Positions 9,278 to 16,581 of a stretch of DNA of 40,543 nucleotides are shown piece after piece. Position 1 is the first letter of the stretch; every line of letters begins with the position of its first letter. The notes beneath the pieces are model-generated. The model searched no databases. It saw nothing but the letters and a program-made list of their open reading frames with translations, and was not told where the DNA came from. Made by a program: the position numbers and the translations under genes. Origin of the DNA: CAZFAP01 sp964516325 (GTDB taxonomy: Bacteria; Auribacterota; JABMQX01); contig CAZFAP010000018.1 of assembly GCA_964516325.1 (NCBI GenBank), forward strand, positions 1 through 40,543, written 5' to 3'.

Positions 9278-10405
9278 ATGAAGGCGAGGTCGCTTGTTGT
9301 TATTGGCATAATCCTGCTGCTGGCATGGGGGTGCGTTCCACCCCAAGAGCCGCTTTCGGGCCACATCATCCGTGTCGCGGTCCTTCAGGGAGCAGACTCC
9401 CTGCGTCTCTCCTCTCACAGCACCCTGACCATCAAAGACGCGGCATCCGGCAAGGTTCTCTACTCATCAAGACGGGGCGGTCCGGCAGTTCTGACATCGT
9501 CCGCCCAGAGCGTCACCGTCGCGGGGAAACCCTATCGCGTCCGAACACTCCTCGCCACGAGCAGTTCCGGCAAAATCTTCGTCAACGCCAAAGCCTACCC
9601 CGGGACCTTCAAGATTCTGCACCGCCCGGATGGGTTTCTCGTGGTCAATCTCGTTGACCTCAGCACGTACTTGAAAGCCGTAGTCCCTTCGGAAATGCTC
9701 CCGACGTGGCCCGCTGAAGCCCTGAAAGCTCAGGCGGTCGTTTCGAGGTCGTTCGCCTTGTTTCACGCTTTCCGCAACAACCAGAAAGACTTCGACATCA
9801 CGTCCTCCACGCAGATTTACGACCCCGACAAGCGCGACGCCCGAACCGACAGAGCGGTTGACGCCACCCGGAATATCGTCCTGTTCTACAAAGGGAGGCT
9901 TTTTCTTCCCTTCTTCTGCACGTCATGCGGCGGGTTCACCGAGTATGCGTCGAACGTCTGGGAAAGCAACGACCCATTTCCCCCTACGGTCGAATGCCCT
10001 TTCTGCCGGGATGCGCCTGACTACCGCTGGGAGGCTCGCATGACCCTTGGGAACTTCCGCCAAAAACTCCGAGCCGCGGGCATGAGTTCCGTCCGCTCCA
10101 TCGCCGTCCAGAGCCGAAGCGCCTCCGGCAGAAGAATCACCGCCCTAAAGGTCCTGTCGGACGACGGCGATAAGGTCATCCGCATAAATCGCTTTCGGCT
10201 CACCCTGGGACAGAACCTCATCAGGAGCGGTTTCTTCGATTTCCAGGTCAAGGACGGCTACATTGTCTTCAGCGGACGAGGCTGGGGACATGGAGTCGGG
10301 ATGTGTCAAAGGGGCGCAAAGGCGCTTGCGGAGCGAGGGGAATCATCCAGGGGAATCCTTCAGTACTATTTCCCCGGCGCCAGGATGAAGAGATTGGGGT
10401 CGTAA
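9278..10405 (+). CDS. SpoIID/LytB-domain lipoprotein
   Basis: A 375-aa exported protein starting at ATG 9278. The upstream in-frame GTG (9254) lies in a repeat and would displace the signal peptide. The signal peptide ends in a lipobox (LLLAWGC), predicting a lipoprotein. The SpoIID core has YLKAVVPSEMLPTWP, EALKAQAVVSRSFAL and the C-terminal GRGWGHGVGMCQRGAKALA motif. SpoIID-type proteins are lytic transglycosylases acting on peptidoglycan strands lacking stem peptides; outside spore formers they serve in wall turnover or septation. Two Cys pairs (FFCTSCGG and ECPFC) suggest a bound metal. GHGVGMCQ has Cys where GHGVGMSQ is usual. Confidence 0.9.
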   Translation: MKARSLVVIGIILLLAWGCVPPQEPLSGHIIRVAVLQGADSLRLSSHSTLTIKDAASGKVLYSSRRGGPAVLTSSAQSVTVAGKPYRVRTLLATSSSGKIFVNAKAYPGTFKILHRPDGFLVVNLVDLSTYLKAVVPSEMLPTWPAEALKAQAVVSRSFALFHAFRNNQKDFDITSSTQIYDPDKRDARTDRAVDATRNIVLFYKGRLFLPFFCTSCGGFTEYASNVWESNDPFPPTVECPFCRDAPDYRWEARMTLGNFRQKLRAAGMSSVRSIAVQSRSASGRRITALKVLSDDGDKVIRINRFRLTLGQNLIRSGFFDFQVKDGYIVFSGRGWGHGVGMCQRGAKALAERGESSRGILQYYFPGARMKRLGS

Positions 10406-10779
10406 ATTTCCTGAATGGCAACAGAATGGAGGAAGGGAGGAGGGCCGCATGAGGCTCCAAGCTTCAGCGCAACGGCCCAGAGCGAAGCGAGTTACGAAAA
10501 CGAGCCTGTGGGGGGGATATTCCGCCGGTCGGCCCCGGTGGTACAAATCTTGCTGCCCCTCGTTCCGCCCGCCTTTTTCTCTGCAAAAAAGCCCTTGAAT
10601 GTGGGTTGGCTGATGCTATTATATTAGGCAGAGGTTAGTAGAGCCTTAAGAAGACGTTTGACGCAGGGGCCATCCGTCCGTCGCCGTGGAGTCGCGCCTG
10701 AGCAGTTCAGCACGCACTTATCCATTTTCTAATAGGCGCGCGGCTCACGGGAACGACGGCGGGTCAGGCCCAAGTCGGT
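10406..10779. other. Upstream part of the prepilin leader region
   Basis: No gene is supported. An AT-rich patch at about 10610-10627 (TGCTATTATATTAGG) could supply a -10 element for the downstream prepilin genes. The remainder of the gap, 10780-10967, holds the structured leader and the ribosome binding site. Confidence 0.4.
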
Positions 10780-10932
10780 CCCAAGAAATGCACTGCTGGC
10801 AGGGTCTCCCCTCGAGCGAAGGCCTTTTCGGCTTGCCCGACAAGAGGAGAGGCTGCATGGCGAGGGTGGGAAGTCGAGGCCGCCATGCCGGAGTAGGCGT
10901 TTCTTGGGATGTTGTTCTTGGTCCCAAAGAAC
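10780..10932 (+). ncRNA. Candidate structured 5' leader upstream of the prepilin genes
   Basis: Closing stem: CCCAAGAAA (10780-10788) with TTTCTTGGG (10900-10908). Inside it are two hairpins: TCTCCCCTC (10805-10813) with GAGGAGAGG (10844-10852, one mismatch) and GCATGGCG (10855-10862) with CGCCATGC (10881-10888), giving a three-way junction. A second copy of the 5' strand, GGTCCCAAAGAA, occurs at 10920-10931 and forms its own hairpin (GTTCTT 10914-10919 / AAGAAC 10927-10932). The central TTCTTGGG could therefore pair upstream or downstream, as in a switch. The layout, just before the prepilin RBS (GGGGGCGAGG, about 10953-10962), fits a regulatory leader. It does not match the c-di-GMP-I riboswitch consensus. 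Found by eye only, without folding or covariation. Confidence 0.45.
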
Positions 10933-10967
10933 GTGGTTGACAGAAGTCAGAAAGGGGGCGAGGTCCA

Positions 10968-11609
10968 ATGAAGTCATTATCGCCCGGAAGGAAAGGGTTC
11001 ACGCTGATCGAGCTGCTTGTGGTTATCGGGATCATCGGTGTGCTGGCGGCCATACTTTTGCCCGCGCTCCAGGCTGCCCGCGAGCGCGCCCGAACCGCCA
11101 AGTGCCAGAACAACCTCCACAACATTGCCCTGGCGCTTCAGCAGTACACGACCGACTTCGAGGGTTTGCTCCCCCACGAAGACGACAAGTCCCCGGACAG
11201 TAGTTGCTGGTATTTTCTCATAGACCCTTACATGGAGACGCGGGGGCTTGAGGACGCGGAGATAAACGAGGTCAAGCAGTGCCCCGGCGTCGCGAGAACC
11301 AAGGAGACCCGGGAAGAATCGTATCGAATGAACAGCCAGCTCGAGACGAGCGAGGAGCCGTTCCGGAACATAGGGACCATCCAGCGCGCCTCCTCGACCG
11401 TGTGTATCTTCGACGGCAGGACGGGCGGACAGAGGCTGAAATTCAAGGGCAAGGATGAGGATTTCGCACAACGACACCAGAAAGGCGGAAACATCCTGTT
11501 TCTCGACTGGCATATCAAATGGTATTCCGAAACGGCGGTTAAGTCAGATTCCAAGAAAGAAATTCCCAACATCATCTGGAATCCAGAAGGAATTACTACC
11601 GATGAGTAG
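10968..11609 (+). CDS. Type IV pilin/type II secretion prepilin-like protein, copy 1
   Basis: A 213-aa prepilin-like protein. The leader MKSLSPGRKG ends in the Gly cleaved by prepilin peptidase, followed by FTLIELLVVIGIIGVLAA, the hydrophobic helix with Glu5. A soluble C-terminal domain follows. Near its end is the H-x9-D motif (RHQKGGNILFLDWH) of the 'processing-associated H-X9-DG' group common in planctomycete-type genomes; here the Gly after Asp is Trp. The protein is a close paralogue of the next gene. A strong SD (GGGGGCGAGG) precedes the ATG. Likely role: a pseudopilin or minor pilin assembled at the inner membrane; the substrate or filament is unknown. Confidence 0.9.
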   Translation: MKSLSPGRKGFTLIELLVVIGIIGVLAAILLPALQAARERARTAKCQNNLHNIALALQQYTTDFEGLLPHEDDKSPDSSCWYFLIDPYMETRGLEDAEINEVKQCPGVARTKETREESYRMNSQLETSEEPFRNIGTIQRASSTVCIFDGRTGGQRLKFKGKDEDFAQRHQKGGNILFLDWHIKWYSETAVKSDSKKEIPNIIWNPEGITTDE

Positions 11610-11694
11610 CGGAGCGGGCCAGGCGGTAGGCAGGCTCGAGTCGGCGTGCTGGCACCGGCAACAGAAAGGTAGAAGGTTGATTCGGCGGAGGGTC

Positions 11695-12330
11695 ATGTCG
11701 CTCAGAACGAAAGGCTTCACGTTGATCGAGCTGCTTGTGGTCATCGGCATCATCGCAGTGCTGGCAGCCATCCTTCTGCCTGTGCTCCATTCTGCCCGCG
11801 AGCGTGCCCGCACAGCCAAATGCCAGAGCAACCTGCATCAAATCGGCCTGGCATTGCAGCAGTACACCGGCGAGTTTGACGGACTCCTTCCCCACCAAGA
11901 CGACAAGGTGCCGGCCGATAGCTGCTGGTATTATCTTATAGACCCATACCTCGAAACGCGTGGGCTCGACGACGCGGAGATAAACGACGTCAAGTTGTGC
12001 CCCGGCGTGGCCAAAACTAAGGAGGTCCGGCAGGAATCGTACAAGATGAATAGCCAGCTCGAGATGTCCGAGGAGCCTTTCCGCAACATGGGGACGATTT
12101 CCACTCCCTCAGCCACCGTTGGCATCTTCGATGGCAAGACCGGCGGCGACGCGCTCAAGTTCAAGGGCAAAGACGAAGATTTCTCCAAAAGACACCTGCA
12201 AGGAGGGAACGTCCTCTTTCTTGATTGGCATATCAAATGGTATTCCGAAACGGCGGTTAAGTCAGACTCCAAGAAAGAAATTCCCAACATCATCTGGAAT
12301 CCAGAAGGAACTGGCAGTACCGCCGAGTGA
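11695..12330 (+). CDS. Type IV pilin/type II secretion prepilin-like protein, copy 2
   Basis: A 211-aa tandem paralogue of the preceding gene, about four fifths identical in protein. Start at ATG 11695 behind GGAGGGTC, which gives a six-residue leader MSLRTK before Gly-7 and FTLIELLVVIGIIAVLAA. The C-terminal H-x9-D motif (RHLQGGNVLFLDWH) is retained. An 85-nt tract near the 3' end (12226-12310) matches copy 1 (11508-11592) with one mismatch, although the rest of the genes differ at many synonymous sites. This points to recent gene conversion or constraint on the RNA. The two copies share a transcription unit. Confidence 0.9.
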   Translation: MSLRTKGFTLIELLVVIGIIAVLAAILLPVLHSARERARTAKCQSNLHQIGLALQQYTGEFDGLLPHQDDKVPADSCWYYLIDPYLETRGLDDAEINDVKLCPGVAKTKEVRQESYKMNSQLEMSEEPFRNMGTISTPSATVGIFDGKTGGDALKFKGKDEDFSKRHLQGGNVLFLDWHIKWYSETAVKSDSKKEIPNIIWNPEGTGSTAE

Positions 12331-12340
12331 ATATAGAGAG

Positions 12341-12392
12341 GGGGTCCTTTGGGTACTCTGACCCCACGGGCGGGCGACAGAAGCGGTCGCCC
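12341..12392 (+). other. Two hairpins between prepilin copy 2 and the VTC gene
   Basis: GGGGTC (12341-12346) pairs with GACCCC (12360-12365), and GGGCGAC (12372-12378) pairs with GTCGCCC (12386-12392). Neither is followed by a T run. They may be a weak or factor-dependent 3' end, or a processing/stability element. The RBS of the next gene (GGAG 12411-12414) lies just downstream and is unpaired. Confidence 0.5.
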
Positions 12393-12420
12393 CGTCCGGT
12401 CGTGAGAAAAGGAGCACGCG

Positions 12421-13200
12421 ATGTCCACAACCTTCGAAAGGAGCGAGAAGAAGTATCTGGCAGGGAGCAGCCGATACCACCTCACTCTCGAGATCGTTAA
12501 GAAATTCGTCCCCATTTACATGTTCCGAAAGGACCAACCTGTCACCATCGTCCGCACAACGTATCTGGATAACGAGACCTTTGACACCTACTACGCCTGG
12601 CTGAACCGAGAGCCCATCCGGTACAAAGTCCGGTACAGGGAATACGGGTACGACGGCAAGTTCTCCGATGAAGTCTGGATGGAGGTGAAGATCAGAAACC
12701 ACGCGGTTTCCCAGAAAAAGAGGTTTATGATCCGGCGCCAGTGCCTCGATAAGTTCGTCTCCGGTCAGGACGTTCTGAAAGAGGTCGTGAAGGACAACAA
12801 GAGAATCCCCGACCTCGTGGGCGCCTACACGGCCATTCAGGGCTACATTATCTCCAACGGTCTGAAACCGGTTCTGACCATGGAGTATAACAGAGTCTCC
12901 TTCCAGCCTTCAGAAGACAGCGATGTGCGCATCACCCTCGACAAGGACATCGTCATGCGAAATCTTGTGACCGGTCAGGTCACTAAGGATAACTGCGTCG
13001 TCATGGAGACCAAGGTTTCCGGCCCGCGTACGCCGCTGTGGCTCGACGAGCTGATCGAACAATTGGGAACCACGCGAAACGTTCGCTTCTCGAAATTTGC
13101 TCTGGGCATGCAGCGGCTTTTCTTCAAGGAACAGCCCCGCTGCGCCAGGGAACCGGGGAAGGCGGCTGCTTCGGACAAGGTTTCCCCGGCGTGCGCGTGA
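12421..13200 (+). CDS. VTC-domain protein (tunnel/CYTH-fold, polyphosphate polymerase family)
   Basis: A 259-aa protein consisting of one VTC domain. Expected features are FERSEKKYLAGSS at the N-terminus, the basic strands YKVRYREYG and DEVWMEVKIR, and a late Glu strand (CVVMETKVSG). The VTC fold in yeast Vtc4 makes polyphosphate from ATP; bacterial versions are commonly paired with a DUF4956 membrane protein, as here, and often with CotH kinases, which are absent. It is a plausible polyphosphate polymerase, or a polyphosphate/nucleotide-binding protein feeding a membrane partner. RBS GGAG lies 6 nt upstream. Confidence 0.85.
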   Translation: MSTTFERSEKKYLAGSSRYHLTLEIVKKFVPIYMFRKDQPVTIVRTTYLDNETFDTYYAWLNREPIRYKVRYREYGYDGKFSDEVWMEVKIRNHAVSQKKRFMIRRQCLDKFVSGQDVLKEVVKDNKRIPDLVGAYTAIQGYIISNGLKPVLTMEYNRVSFQPSEDSDVRITLDKDIVMRNLVTGQVTKDNCVVMETKVSGPRTPLWLDELIEQLGTTRNVRFSKFALGMQRLFFKEQPRCAREPGKAAASDKVSPACA

Positions 13201-13233
13201 GTCCCCTGGAGGATGAAAGTCCCCCCTGAACCC

Positions 13234-13248
13234 CCTTCCATAGGAAGG
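13234..13248 (+). promoter_or_regulatory. Hairpin masking the ribosome binding site of the DUF4956 gene
   Basis: CCTTCC (13234-13239), loop ATA, GGAAGG (13243-13248). The 3' arm is the Shine-Dalgarno sequence GGAAGGAG itself, 6 nt before the GTG start at 13257. As drawn the SD would be fully paired, so translation could depend on upstream ribosomes or on a factor that opens the stem. Confidence 0.5.
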
Positions 13249-13256
13249 AGCCGGCA

Positions 13257-13889
13257 GTGCGAGGTCGCACCCTTCTTTTCAATCACGTGATGACCCCGGG
13301 CCTGATTCTCGGCTTCCTTGCCCTTCTCGGCACGGTCTCCGAAGTCCACCCGAGCGGCCCCGCGGCACAGCCGACCCAAGGACCATCTCAAGGAACCGGC
13401 ACCAAACCTCTCGTTGACGCCCTACGGTCCGTCCCGGCGAAACCGCCGGACACGTGGGACATCGTCGTGCAAAAGCTCGCATTGGCGGGCGTCCTGGGTC
13501 TGGTTCTGGCGACGGTCTATCGGGCCTCCTACACCCGGAAACAGAAGAAATACAGGCCATCAATGATGCAGACCGAGCTCCTGCTCTGCGTGGGGGGAGC
13601 ACTGGTGTGGATTATCGTCGGCAACAACATTGCTCGTGCCTTCGGCATTGGCGGGGCCCTGGCGTTCATCCGGTTCCGAACGCCGCTTCGCGACCCAAAA
13701 GATACCGTGGTCATCTTCCTTTCCATGCTGGTAGGTATGGCGTGCGGCCTCGGCTTGTACCACGTGGCTCTCATAGCGACGGGCTTCATCAGCCTCGTCC
13801 TGCTCGCCATGTACCAATTCCGCCTCGGCGAGAAGAAAAAGAAGCCCGAATCCCAGGAGGCTTCCCCCGCCAACGACGAGCAGGATTGA
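13257..13889 (+). CDS. DUF4956-family membrane protein
   Basis: A 210-aa inner-membrane protein. An N-terminal hydrophobic stretch (about 12-26) is followed by a Pro/Gly-rich linker and then about four membrane helices from residue 65 to 190. The family signature ALAFIRFRTPLRDPKDT lies in the loop after GNNIARAFGIGG. The charged tail is EKKKKPESQE. DUF4956 proteins are usually encoded next to VTC-domain proteins, as here (56 bp gap). The joint function is not firmly established; a membrane platform or exporter for the VTC product is a reasonable inference. GTG start chosen for the strong SD GGAAGGAG. Confidence 0.85.
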   Translation: MRGRTLLFNHVMTPGLILGFLALLGTVSEVHPSGPAAQPTQGPSQGTGTKPLVDALRSVPAKPPDTWDIVVQKLALAGVLGLVLATVYRASYTRKQKKYRPSMMQTELLLCVGGALVWIIVGNNIARAFGIGGALAFIRFRTPLRDPKDTVVIFLSMLVGMACGLGLYHVALIATGFISLVLLAMYQFRLGEKKKKPESQEASPANDEQD

Positions 13890-14043
13890 GCCCCTGCTAT
13901 TCCTCAACTTCGCAGATGACTCACACGCCAGGTTGCCCCGACGCCCGTCCCGCATGGACAGGAAACCACAGTCCCTCATGAACTTCGTTCACCCGGAGGC
14001 CATGAAAATGTCGGCCCCCTGATGGCAACTTTCAGGTCGGGCG

Positions 14044-14120
14044 CCACCAAGACACGAACACACAAAGGAGAGATGACCGTTGGGCGAACCTATTTTTGTG
14101 TCTTCGTGCCTTGGTGGTCC
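14044..14120. repeat. Palindromic CACCAAGA/CACGAAGACAC-family repeat, copy 1
   Basis: The left arm (14044-14068) is three 8-nt units, CACCAAGA-CACGAACA-CACAAAGG. The right arm (14094-14120) is the inverse, TTTTGTGTCTTCGTGCCTTGGTGG. The spacer is about 25 nt. It lies head to tail with a CGCAGAG-family element. Confidence 0.85.
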
Positions 14121-14147
14121 ATGAAAAGCCCCCCCGTGACGCTCGTT

Positions 14148-14231
14148 TTCACGGCAGATTTCGCAGAGACCGGAGAGCCAATCCTCTGCGATCCCCTTCA
14201 TTCTCTGCGGTCTCGGCGTTCTCTGCGGTGA
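14148..14231. repeat. Palindromic CGCAGAG-family repeat, copy C
   Basis: The left arm (14148-14178) has degenerate CGCAGAG units. The right arm (14181-14231) has four CTCTGCG-type units ending TTCTCTGCGGTGA. It follows the CACCAAGA-family element after 27 nt. A further GC hairpin lies just downstream (CCGGGG / CCCCGG, about 14241-14260). The 514-bp gap 13890-14403 holds no supported gene. Confidence 0.8.
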
Positions 14232-14436
14232 GTCCCTCCGAAGACCGGGGGCTCTGCACCCCGGAAAAAGTGCTGGACAGGGGGAAAAGGGTGCGTAAGA
14301 TAATCAGCGCTTATCAGTCCACTTCAGACACATCCGACACAGGATTCTCGTTGCCTTCTTCCGCAACGGAGGGAGGTCCTTTTAGTCTGGAGGTTGATAA
14401 CAAATGGGGTGCGATAACCAAAGGCAGGGAGGAGAG

Positions 14437-15450
14437 GTGAGAAGAATCAACAGGCGGCAAATGTTCAAGCTCGCTTTCGGCGCGGGAGGGACGCTGGCAG
14501 TCGGCGGAATCCTCGTTGGCTGCGGGCGTCGCCGGGGAATGACCATCGGCGTGGCTTTCGATACGTTGCAGACCGAGTACTGGGTCGCGAGCATCGAAAC
14601 CATCCGTGCCGAACTCAAGAAGCGCAACATCGCCATGTCGGAAGCCATCGCGGACGGGGACGCGAACCGGCAGTTCGAGCAGGTCAAGAACTTCATCGCC
14701 CGAAAAGTGGACGGAATTATCATCGCTCCAAAAGACAAGCAGACGGTCATTGCGATGATCAAGGCGGCAAACCGGGCGAAGGTCCCGATAGTCCTGTACA
14801 ATCGCCCACCGGCCGAGACCGGCGCCAGGTGCGTCGCCGTAGTCGCCGACAACTACGTGATCACCAGGGCTACGGTCGAATACATGGCTCAACAGGCAAA
14901 GGCCTCCGGCAAGAAGTACGAAGCCATGATTCTTATTGGCGACCTGGGCGACATCAACGCCATAGGGCGCCGCGACGGATTCGAGGACGTAGTAAGGGAC
15001 TACGGCGATGTACTCCGCGTCGTGGCGCGCATCCCCACGGAGTGGAACCAGGAGAAAGCGCTCGCCGGGGTCACCAATGCCCTCCAGGCAAACCCGGGCA
15101 TCAACTTCATGTTCACCTCCTCCGATTTTCTCTTCCCCTCCATCGTGTCGGCCCTCAAAACGGCTGGCAAATACAGGAAAATCGGCGAGGAGGGGCACGT
15201 CATCCTCGGAGGTTTTGATGGCGACCCGACCGCGTACCAGATGCTCGTGGAGAAGTACCTCGACGCCGACGGAGTTCAGGACATGTACTTCGAATGTTCC
15301 GCTTCCGTCCAGGCAATCCTGGACCTCAAAGAGGGCAAGATAGTCGAGCGACGAATTCTCGACAAGGGATTCGTCATCCATCAGGGCAACCTGAAAGAGG
15401 CGTCCACGCGAATGTGGGGGGCGATGTTCAAAAAGCCAAGCAAAGGCTGA
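14437..15450 (+). CDS. Sugar ABC transporter substrate-binding lipoprotein (RbsB-type, PBP1 fold)
   Basis: Exported sugar-binding protein. The signal region has a twin-arginine-like motif (INRRQMFKLA) and a lipobox (ILVGC), so it may be a Tat-exported lipoprotein. The body has the RbsB-family pattern: GVAFDTLQTEYWV, ADGDANRQFEQVKNF, DGIIIAPKDKQTV, NRAKVPIVLYNR, and late IILGG-type Asp-Gly segments (HVILGGFDGDPTAYQ). It should deliver a monosaccharide or related polyol to the importer encoded downstream. I take GTG 14437; ATG 14404, preceded by GGAGG at a 10-nt spacing, is the main alternative. It is the first gene of a four-gene importer operon. Confidence 0.88.
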   Translation: MRRINRRQMFKLAFGAGGTLAVGGILVGCGRRRGMTIGVAFDTLQTEYWVASIETIRAELKKRNIAMSEAIADGDANRQFEQVKNFIARKVDGIIIAPKDKQTVIAMIKAANRAKVPIVLYNRPPAETGARCVAVVADNYVITRATVEYMAQQAKASGKKYEAMILIGDLGDINAIGRRDGFEDVVRDYGDVLRVVARIPTEWNQEKALAGVTNALQANPGINFMFTSSDFLFPSIVSALKTAGKYRKIGEEGHVILGGFDGDPTAYQMLVEKYLDADGVQDMYFECSASVQAILDLKEGKIVERRILDKGFVIHQGNLKEASTRMWGAMFKKPSKG

Positions 15451-15510
15451 GAACGCAGCCGCGACCGCTCTGCACAATCCAAACTCCTTGCAGCCTGACC
15501 GAAAACTCGA

Positions 15511-16566
15511 ATGAGGTTGACGGTGAACAAAACCCGGGGCGAAGCCGATGGTCCCATAGCCGACGCACCGAAGCCCGTACAGACGCCTCGGGAGAATGGT
15601 CTATTGAAGCGCATCCTGCTTTCCGAGTATCTGGTTCTTTACCTGAGCATTGTCTATTTCCTCGCCGTGTGGCCGTTTACCCCGGGCTTCGCCTCGACGG
15701 AAAACATCCGCAACATCTTCTCCAACATGCTTCCTCTTCTCGTGGTTGCCATCGGGCAGACGTTCGTGCTCATCACCGCCGGAATTGACCTGTCGGTTAC
15801 CTCCATCATCGCCCTTTCGAGCGTGTTCGGCGCCACCGTCATGAGCTCCGACAACGGCCTCCTCGGCGGCAGCCCGCTGGCTGTTCCGGTCGGAATTTTG
15901 ACCATGCTTGCCACCGGGGCAGGCGTCGGACTCCTCAACGGGACAGCCATCACCCGGTTTCGCATGCCCCCATTCATCGTGACGTTGACGACGATGATGT
16001 TTTTCAGCGGCTTTGCGATTTGGTTCACGCAGTCCCAGAAAATCTCGAATCTTCCCGAGTCGTTCCTTGCCATCGAGGAAGGCTCTCTTCTTTCCATCCC
16101 ATACACTTTGATGATAACCGTCGTTCTTGCCGTGATGGCGCACGTGACGCTCAGCGGCGCCGTCATCGGGCGCTGGACGTACGCCGTAGGCCATAACCCG
16201 AAGGTCGCCGCGGTTTCCGGCGTTCCGGTGACGATGACCATAACGTTCACATACATCATCAGCGGTTTGTGCGGCGCCGTCGCCTCGATCTTCTATACAG
16301 CCCGGCTCGAGACAGGCGATCCCGTTCTCGGACAGAGAATTCTTCTGGACATCGTCGGCGCGACCGTCATCGGTGGGACAAGCCTTTTTGGGGGCAAGGG
16401 TAAGATTCTCTGGACGGTGTTTGGTGTTCTGTTCATCACCATCATAGACAACAGCCTGAATATGAGGGACCTGTCGCACTTCGCGATTATGATCGTCAAA
16501 GGCGCCGTCATCCTCTTCGCCGCCCTGATTGACGCCTTGCGAAACAAGCTCCTAACAACCCGGTAA
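15511..16566 (+). CDS. Sugar ABC transporter permease 1 (RbsC family)
   Basis: A 351-aa inner-membrane permease of the BPD_transp_2/RbsC family. After a charged N-terminus it has about ten hydrophobic segments, with the family motif QTFVLITAGIDLSVTSIIAL in the first third, a LLNGTAITRFRMPPFIVTL stretch and the late LLDIVGATVIGGTSLFGGKG segment. It should pair with permease 2 and the double ATPase. ATG 15511 lacks an SD; GTG 15523 with GAGG 5 nt upstream may be the true start. Confidence 0.92.
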   Translation: MRLTVNKTRGEADGPIADAPKPVQTPRENGLLKRILLSEYLVLYLSIVYFLAVWPFTPGFASTENIRNIFSNMLPLLVVAIGQTFVLITAGIDLSVTSIIALSSVFGATVMSSDNGLLGGSPLAVPVGILTMLATGAGVGLLNGTAITRFRMPPFIVTLTTMMFFSGFAIWFTQSQKISNLPESFLAIEEGSLLSIPYTLMITVVLAVMAHVTLSGAVIGRWTYAVGHNPKVAAVSGVPVTMTITFTYIISGLCGAVASIFYTARLETGDPVLGQRILLDIVGATVIGGTSLFGGKGKILWTVFGVLFITIIDNSLNMRDLSHFAIMIVKGAVILFAALIDALRNKLLTTR

Positions 16567-16581
16567 CGCCGTCAAAGGTTT

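Noticed and set aside
10780..10932. c-di-GMP-I (GEMM) riboswitch upstream of the prepilin genes
   Set aside because: Position would suit, but the conserved CACGCACAGGGCAAACC-type core and the GNRA-tetraloop/receptor layout are not present.
13201..13256. Group II intron-like wording (GGATGAAAGTCC ... GGAAGGAG)
   Set aside because: Only 56 nt between two intact genes, no reverse transcriptase and no domain V hairpin; the second part is simply the Shine-Dalgarno site.
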